This document shows positions 59,819-64,000 of a DNA stretch of 64,000 nucleotides, one piece after another. Location: NCBI GenBank assembly GCA_035530655.1, contig DATKUK010000086.1:18013-82012 (forward strand). The letters are read 5' to 3'. The stretch is from DATKUK01 sp035530655. GTDB lineage: Bacteria > Planctomycetota > Phycisphaerae > UBA1845 > DATKUK01. Position numbers and translations under genes: made by a program. How positions within the stretch are numbered: position 1 is the stretch's first letter; each line of letters begins with the position of its first letter. The notes below the pieces were generated by a model, which did no database searches, was not told the origin of the DNA, and was given only the letters and a program-made list of their open reading frames with translations.

Positions 59819-60947
59819 CTACTGCCTCCGTTCGCTTTGCTGTCCGTGCGACCGTTGTGGGTCGGCGCCGCGTTTTGGTGCAGCCTTGGGTGGTGCCGAC
59901 TGCTTCAGGGCGTTGCGCGTACGCGATGCTCACGGACATCCGTGGCAAGCCTGGCTGTACCGTCCCGTCATGCCATCGCCGCCATCGACGTTCGCGATGC
60001 GATGGCAAGACGGCGCAGTTCATCGCGGCGGTCGTCACGGTAACACCGTCGCCTATCACTGAGCAGCTTACATAGCAGTCGTTCTCGATTGTGGCGCCGG
60101 ACCAAAGGATGCTCTCGGTGATCACGGCAGACCGGCCAATCCGACTGCCCGGGCCCACCACCACCGGCCCGACGATCACCGCGCCGGGCTGTATGGATGC
60201 TCCGCCCAAAACGGCGGCGGGGCCGTAGATCCGAGCCGATGGGCTAACTTCCGCACTGGGTGCGACATGGACCGACGGCGCCACTTCCCGCATGGACGCT
60301 AGCGAAATCCCGAAATGCTCCGGGCAGGCCAATGCGCGGCCCAGAGCGTCAAGATATGTGCTCGTATCGTGCCAGGCGAAGTAGCCTTCCGGCAATGCGA
60401 AAGCTTCGACGCGCCGCCCGGCCTTCACCATGGCCGGAATCACCTGCTCCTTTATATCCTGATAGCTCGTAGGCTGGATGAAGTCGAAGACGCAGGGCTC
60501 GAGGATGTAGATGCCGGCCGGTCTCAGTGAGGCATCGTTGGGGTTGGGCGTTACCACCACCGTCAGATCCGCGCTGCGTTGGATGTGATGCGTCAAGACG
60601 TTGGGCAGTCGAGTGTCCCAAAGCATGTTCGTCTGCAACACAATGAATCGATCTCTGCCCACCTTGCTGGCCACATCGGCTACACACCCGGCAGCGCCCC
60701 TTGGCAGCTGGTCTTCAACAAAGGCCAGGGCGGCCGCATCCGCGACGCATCCATCCAGCGCTTCGGCAAACAGGCTGCAATTCCCATTGGCGCAGACCCC
60801 GACGCCCTGGCAGCCGAGCGCACGCAACTGGTCGACGAGATGCGACGCAGCTGGCCGATCGAACACCGGCCAAAGTCCCCTCGGAACGGCTGCTGCCAAC
60901 GGGTTCTGCGCATACCCGCAATCGCCTGCAAGCATGACGGCCTTCAT
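59802..60947 (-). CDS. degenerate sugar nucleotidyltransferase with left-handed beta-helix
   Basis: A 381-residue protein shaped like mannose-1-phosphate guanylyltransferase or glucose-1-phosphate thymidylyltransferase relatives: MKAVMLAGDCGYAQNPLAAAVPRGLWPVFDRPAASHLVDQLRALG. The signature GGxGTRLxPLT...PK is badly altered (GDCGYAQNP...PRG), so catalysis is doubtful. DRFIVLQTNMLWDT stands where the metal-binding Asp is expected. From about 230, hexapeptides (VAPSAEVSPSARIYGPAAVLGGASIQPGAVIVGPVVVGPGSRIG) form a beta-helix. The last 60 residues are basic and low-complexity. First gene of the leftward polysaccharide operon. It may be regulatory or structural. Confidence 0.7.
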   Translation of the reverse strand: MKAVMLAGDCGYAQNPLAAAVPRGLWPVFDRPAASHLVDQLRALGCQGVGVCANGNCSLFAEALDGCVADAAALAFVEDQLPRGAAGCVADVASKVGRDRFIVLQTNMLWDTRLPNVLTHHIQRSADLTVVVTPNPNDASLRPAGIYILEPCVFDFIQPTSYQDIKEQVIPAMVKAGRRVEAFALPEGYFAWHDTSTYLDALGRALACPEHFGISLASMREVAPSVHVAPSAEVSPSARIYGPAAVLGGASIQPGAVIVGPVVVGPGSRIGRSAVITESILWSGATIENDCYVSCSVIGDGVTVTTAAMNCAVLPSHRERRWRRWHDGTVQPGLPRMSVSIAYAQRPEAVGTTQGCTKTRRRPTTVARTAKRTEAVGVPGN

Positions 60948-61215
60948 TGGCGACTCCTGGCGGCCTGCCGCCCTTGGACCCGGTAGCCGCAGGCCCTCGC
61001 TTGAGTTCTGGGCGCGGAAGCGGGAGGCATGTCAGCCGGTTGAGAACTACCGGCCTAGGATGATATGGAGGTACTGGCCCTTTCGTGCCAAGAAGCCCCA
61101 CTCAGTGGAACAGCGCCGCCGCGACAGGTGGACGGGTCACTTGGGGACCACCTAAAATAGCAGCGCCACGACGGGGTGGGGACTCTTTACCTCCATACCC
61201 GTTGTTGGCCCACCA

Positions 61216-61257
61216 GGGCCGGTCTGAGGATGCGATGGTGCCGCTCCAGACCGGCCC
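61216..61257. repeat. 11-bp perfect inverted repeat in the leader
   Basis: GGGCCGGTCTG (61216-61226) is fully complementary to CAGACCGGCCC (61247-61257), with a 20-nt loop. It lies in the putative leader of the leftward polysaccharide operon. The RNA hairpin would be very stable. No T tract follows on either strand, so it is not a plain intrinsic terminator. Confidence 0.6.
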
Positions 61258-61646
61258 CGTGATTGTGGGCTACGTTTACAACTTCTCCCTTCGACGGTTG
61301 CCAAGCGCCCCGATGTTCCGCTGTGGCAGCACTCGAGCAACCGGCACACGCCTCCCTCGGGTTCCGCGCTTTGGCAAACGGCGAATCCCGAGCGCCCGCC
61401 CGTCCCTTGCAGCTCTCCGCACGCAAAGGCGGGTTCCGCTATCCGGCTACGACCTGTGCGCCCCCGTCCTTGAGGTGCAATAATGACCTTGACGATAGGA
61501 AAACCAACGCCCTACAGAAGAAGGCGCTCCGGCCCTGTCGATGATGGGCAACGCGCTGCTGCGGGCGCCCGCCGCAATAGCTCAGATGCCACCGGCATCG
61601 AACTGTCATCCCGACTGGCGCCTTCAAGGCCCTATCGACGTGACTT

Positions 61647-61676
61647 AATCTAAGGGTTTACCCCTGATCTTGTCAA
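61647..61676 (-). promoter_or_regulatory. candidate promoter of the leftward polysaccharide operon
   Basis: On the minus strand TTGACA (61676-61671) is followed after 18 bp by TAGATT (61652-61647). The same pair of hexamers drives higBA at 51880-51908 (17-bp spacer). It faces the nucleotidyltransferase gene, leaving a leader of nearly 700 nt. Confidence 0.5.
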
Positions 61677-62414
61677 GGACATACCCTGTGAAATCTTTGC
61701 CGGCTTGCAGTTTTTCTTCCGTCGGCCCAACGGGTTGCATACAGCCTTGCCGGGACGCGCCGCGTCTTTCTCGCTACAACTCTATCCCCGCAGTAAAGCC
61801 GTTTCGAACTCGGCCTGGGGCCCCCCGTGCGGCCAACGGCGGGCTCGCGTCCTCAAACGAGCCTGTAGGAATTCAGATTCTACTTTAACAGGATTCTTTC
61901 CAGTGATGCCTTTAATTGCCTTTGGATTTGATACTTATGAAAGGTACGACAAGGAAAGAGGGATTGCCGACTGAGCGCGTACTAGTACGGTTGGCGGGGC
62001 TCCATCCCCAGATCTGCCGTGATGGCGCCAGATGGTGTGTAACCGCGAGGCAGGACGCGACAGCGCAATTAGGGCTTGACGTCGATCCGTAGTATTTGGT
62101 AACCTCAAACCTGAAGACGGTATGACGTATGGCTGCTGTCGGCTTCGGAGCGGCACCAACCTTAATTCCCGGGCCGACACGCAGGTGGGTCAGCAGCGGG
62201 CCATTCCGCGATAGCTGTCCAGAAGACTGAAGGCGTTGGTGTTCGCATGGCGCAGTTCGTGTGCCATGCGGGTGACGGCATCTGAACTCGTCGCGATAAG
62301 CGCCTGAAGGTGTGGCTGTCCATCAGACCGGAAGGCGGCCTTTCGCTGCGTGAGCAGAGGATGCCAAGGTGGGTGCCGCCGTGACGCATGCTGCGATTGC
62401 GTGACAACCCGCCG

Positions 62415-62936
62415 ATGACTTATCCCGAAGGCATTCGTCTACGGGATGTGGCCGGACGTTGGCACGTCGCCTGCACGAAGGCTCGACGAGAAAAGGCACT
62501 GGCCAGGAGCCTCGCGGGGGCCGGGACGGCGTATTTCCTGCCGATGGTCGAGAGAGTGTCCGTGATCCGTCGGCGGCGCCTCAGGTCGCTCGTGCCTTTG
62601 TTCGGCGGCTACGCATTCTTCGCGGGGGACGAGCAGACACGGTGGCGCGTTCTGGAGTGCGACCACGTTGCGCGAGTCCTGACTGTCGTGGACCAGGACC
62701 GGCTTCTCTCGGAGCTGTCGCATATCGAGCAGGCTTTGGCGTCCGGCGCTCAACTCGATCCGTTCCCCTTCCTTCGCCGTCACGCTCGCTGCCGGGTCCG
62801 CTGTGGCGCCTTGGCGGGCCTGGAGGGTGTCGTGTCGGTACGTAGGAGTGTGACGCGTCTGGTGCTTCAGGTCGAGATGCTCGGCCAAGCAGCGGCGCTG
62901 GAGATCGAGGCGTCCCTCTTGGAGCCGGCCACGTAG
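62415..62936 (+). CDS. NusG/RfaH-like transcription antitermination factor
   Basis: A 173-residue NusG-family protein. WHVACTKARREKALARSLAGAGTAYFLPMVERVSVIRRRRLRSLVPLFGGYAFFAG is the NGN domain of the RfaH/UpxY group, which binds paused RNA polymerase and lets it read through long polysaccharide operons. A KOW-like C-terminal domain follows (RVRCGALAGLEGVVSVRR...LVLQVEMLGQAAALEIEASLLEP). ATG 62415 (MTYPEGIRL) is preferred; the frame opens at 62388. Location beside the exopolysaccharide genes fits a specialised regulator, not the housekeeping NusG. Confidence 0.82.
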   Translation: MTYPEGIRLRDVAGRWHVACTKARREKALARSLAGAGTAYFLPMVERVSVIRRRRLRSLVPLFGGYAFFAGDEQTRWRVLECDHVARVLTVVDQDRLLSELSHIEQALASGAQLDPFPFLRRHARCRVRCGALAGLEGVVSVRRSVTRLVLQVEMLGQAAALEIEASLLEPAT

Positions 62937-63196
62937 CTGTGGGACGCGTGTAAGTAGAGCTTCCCCAGACGGTTGCGCGAAAAGAAACGCGCAGCCGACG
63001 GGGACGAAGTCCAGATCGATCGGGTGGGTTCTACGTCCTACGTGATGACGACGAAGCGTCCAGGAACACCGTGGAGTTCGTGCCAAGCCGGTCACCACAT
63101 CTTCGTTTTCGGCCAGCCGTTGGTTGCCGCCCATCGCCCTGAATCTTCTGCTCGTCGGCACGTTCACATCCGGACTGACGTCGGAGGGGCTCGGGT

Positions 63197-63682
63197 ATGG
63201 AGTGGTTGCTGACACGGCTGCTGTCAACCCTGACGCAAGCCGAGGCCATCTACTTCGTGGGGGTTCTCAATGAATACATGCGCAGATCCCATCCCAGGGA
63301 ATATGCCCAATGGGTAATCGCGGGTCTGAATGACGACGTAGCTTGCCTCGTAACCGGCATGATACTCGATCACCTCCATGCAGCTCGCGCATGGCGAGGG
63401 GTGGCGGAAGTGACCGGTGTAAAATGGTTCCTGACGGAGCTGTTGGCGGTTTTGGAGCAGGACGAAGCCATCTACTTCGTGGGCGAGATTAATGTACACA
63501 TGTGCAGGAGGCATCCCGACGAATATGCTCGATGGGTGATTGTGGGCCTCCATGACAGTGGCGCTCATCTGTTGACCGATATAATGCTTGACCATCTCCA
63601 AGCAACCCGCGCGCGGCAAGAGGCGGCGGCGTTCACCGCTCAGAGAAAGCGTGACGTACTTCACCAGATAAGTACGAATTGA
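63197..63682 (+). CDS. unknown protein of two tandem 74-residue repeats
   Basis: A 161-residue protein that I do not recognise. Residues about 3-66 (WLLTRLLSTLTQAEAIYFVGVLNEYMRRSHPREYAQWVIAGLNDDVACLVTGMILDHLHAARA) recur at about 77-140 as WFLTELLAVLEQDEAIYFVGEINVHMCRRHPDEYARWVIVGLHDSGAHLLTDIMLDHLQATRA. The spacing is 222 bp. Each unit is helical with conserved EAIYFVG, HP.EYA.WVI.GL and LDHL. GGAGG about ten bases before ATG 63197 supports translation. There is no signal or membrane segment. It lies between the RfaH-like gene and the epimerase, so a role in polysaccharide production or its control is inferred from position only. Confidence 0.65.
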   Translation: MEWLLTRLLSTLTQAEAIYFVGVLNEYMRRSHPREYAQWVIAGLNDDVACLVTGMILDHLHAARAWRGVAEVTGVKWFLTELLAVLEQDEAIYFVGEINVHMCRRHPDEYARWVIVGLHDSGAHLLTDIMLDHLQATRARQEAAAFTAQRKRDVLHQISTN

Positions 63683-63760
63683 CCAACCGACTCCTTGGCG
63701 CGCCGGCTTGTGTCTGTCAGGGCTGACGAACGTCAGAATGACCACTTCAAATGGATCCTG

Positions 63761-64000
63761 ATGTCCCGGCACCACTCAATAGGTCCCGTTCTATCGCACC
63801 CCACCTCGGATACTCGGTCGGCGCAGGATCTGATCCATCAGGTTAGTACAAGACCGTTGAGGGTGATCCCGGACGAGCGCGGCTGGCTGATGGAAGTGCT
63901 GCGTAGGGACGACGAGATGTTCATCCAGTTCGGGCAGGTTTACGTCACGGCTGCGTATCCCGGCGTCGTGAAGGCGTGGCACTACCATAAGAAGCAGTGG
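63761..64000 (+). CDS. RmlC-like sugar 3,5-epimerase family protein (partial, runs off the window)
   Basis: The first 80 codons of a gene cut by the window end. PLRVIPDERGWLMEVLRRDDEMFIQFGQVYVTAAYPGVVKAWHYHKKQW matches the cupin family of dTDP-4-dehydrorhamnose 3,5-epimerases and related proteins; the H-x-H in WHYHKKQ is typical of that barrel. I set the start at ATG 63761, but residues 1-28 are not family-like and the real start may lie nearer 63833, where no standard codon is obvious. It would supply or modify deoxysugars for the polysaccharide locus. Confidence 0.75.
   Translation, partial: MSRHHSIGPVLSHPTSDTRSAQDLIHQVSTRPLRVIPDERGWLMEVLRRDDEMFIQFGQVYVTAAYPGVVKAWHYHKKQW

Larger units (their letters stand above)
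60948..62387. other. 1.4-kb non-coding divergent region of the polysaccharide locus
   Basis: No convincing gene on either strand; frames here are Arg/Pro/Ser-rich. Visible structure: an 11-bp perfect inverted repeat (61216-61226 with 61247-61257), a leftward promoter near 61647-61676, and an A+T-richer island at about 61860-61970 in which a short frame encodes MPLIAFGFDTYERYDKERG. The leftward operon would have a leader of about 0.7 kb, and the rightward RfaH-like gene an upstream region of similar length. Such long untranslated leaders often carry antitermination or RNA regulatory elements, but I cannot name one here. Confidence 0.5.

Noticed and set aside
61365..61455. Words like GGCAAAC and ACGCAAAG that recall a cyclic-di-GMP-I riboswitch
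   Set aside because: The spacing between the two words is about twice that of the aptamer, the receptor part is not found, and the strand is wrong for the leftward operon.

Overview
High-GC bacterial chromosome segment, most likely from a planctomycete (Planctomycetota, perhaps Phycisphaerae). The grounds are a DUF1571-type protein, lipoproteins and glycoside-hydrolase-like proteins without close familiar relatives, dispersed short palindromic repeats, and very GC-rich codon use. The assignment is by gene content and is not proven. Genes are densely packed with many 1-8 bp overlaps.

Layout. (1) 0.7-7.0 kb: an inducible-mutagenesis cassette, imuA-imuB-(small DUF gene)-dnaE2, behind a good sigma70-like promoter; imuB carries about 0.4 kb of palindromic repeat DNA read in frame. 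(2) 7.1-12.2 kb: a Clp1/Grc3-like polynucleotide kinase, an Rrf2 regulator, a two-ACT-domain GcvR-like protein, MTA phosphorylase, a CDP-alcohol phosphatidyltransferase and a class V aminotransferase. (3) 12.3-21.8 kb: addB-addA recombination nuclease, then guaB and an overlapping lipoprotein gene. (4) 21.9-33.5 kb: a large glycoside-hydrolase-like protein, a zinc-ribbon membrane protein, a nucleotide-sugar 4,6-dehydratase, TauE and SLC13 transporters, a Gfo/Idh/MocA oxidoreductase and an mlaE-mlaF-mlaD lipid transport operon. (5) 33.8-39.8 kb: one collinear gcvT-gcvH-gcvPA-gcvPB-lipA-lipB run, which makes the glycine cleavage complex and the lipoyl cofactor for GcvH. (6) 39.8-45.6 kb: a TerB/HEAT protein, sucC (no sucD beside it), citrate synthase with a terminator, DinB, a small Cys-containing protein and a TIM-barrel-like protein.

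(7) 45.7-54.5 kb is accessory in character: tRNA-Arg(CCG), a 5' tRNA-like fragment, a C-terminal tyrosine recombinase remnant, about 0.85 kb of gene-free DNA, three consecutive lipoproteins (two of them serine-hydrolase-like), a DUF1571 protein, and a higB-higA toxin-antitoxin pair whose antitoxin carries an ImmA/IrrE zinc-peptidase domain. A perfect 23-bp palindrome abuts its promoter, and a conserved unknown gene follows. (8) 54.7-64 kb is an exopolysaccharide locus: a membrane-anchored SGNH-like protein; a leftward operon of a degenerate nucleotidyltransferase with left-handed beta-helix, a Wzz/BY-kinase, and a nucleotidyltransferase-like/beta-helix/polyprenyl glycosylphosphotransferase fusion; a 1.4-kb non-coding divergent region; a NusG/RfaH-like antiterminator; an unknown protein built from two tandem 74-residue repeats; and the start of an RmlC-like sugar epimerase cut by the window end.

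Most of the window is ordinary housekeeping. The parts most worth a second look are the in-frame palindromic insertion in imuB, the HigA-peptidase module with its palindromic operator, the two degenerate nucleotidyltransferase domains of the polysaccharide operon, and the unknown tandem-repeat protein. All homology calls are from reading the translated sequences; no database search was run.
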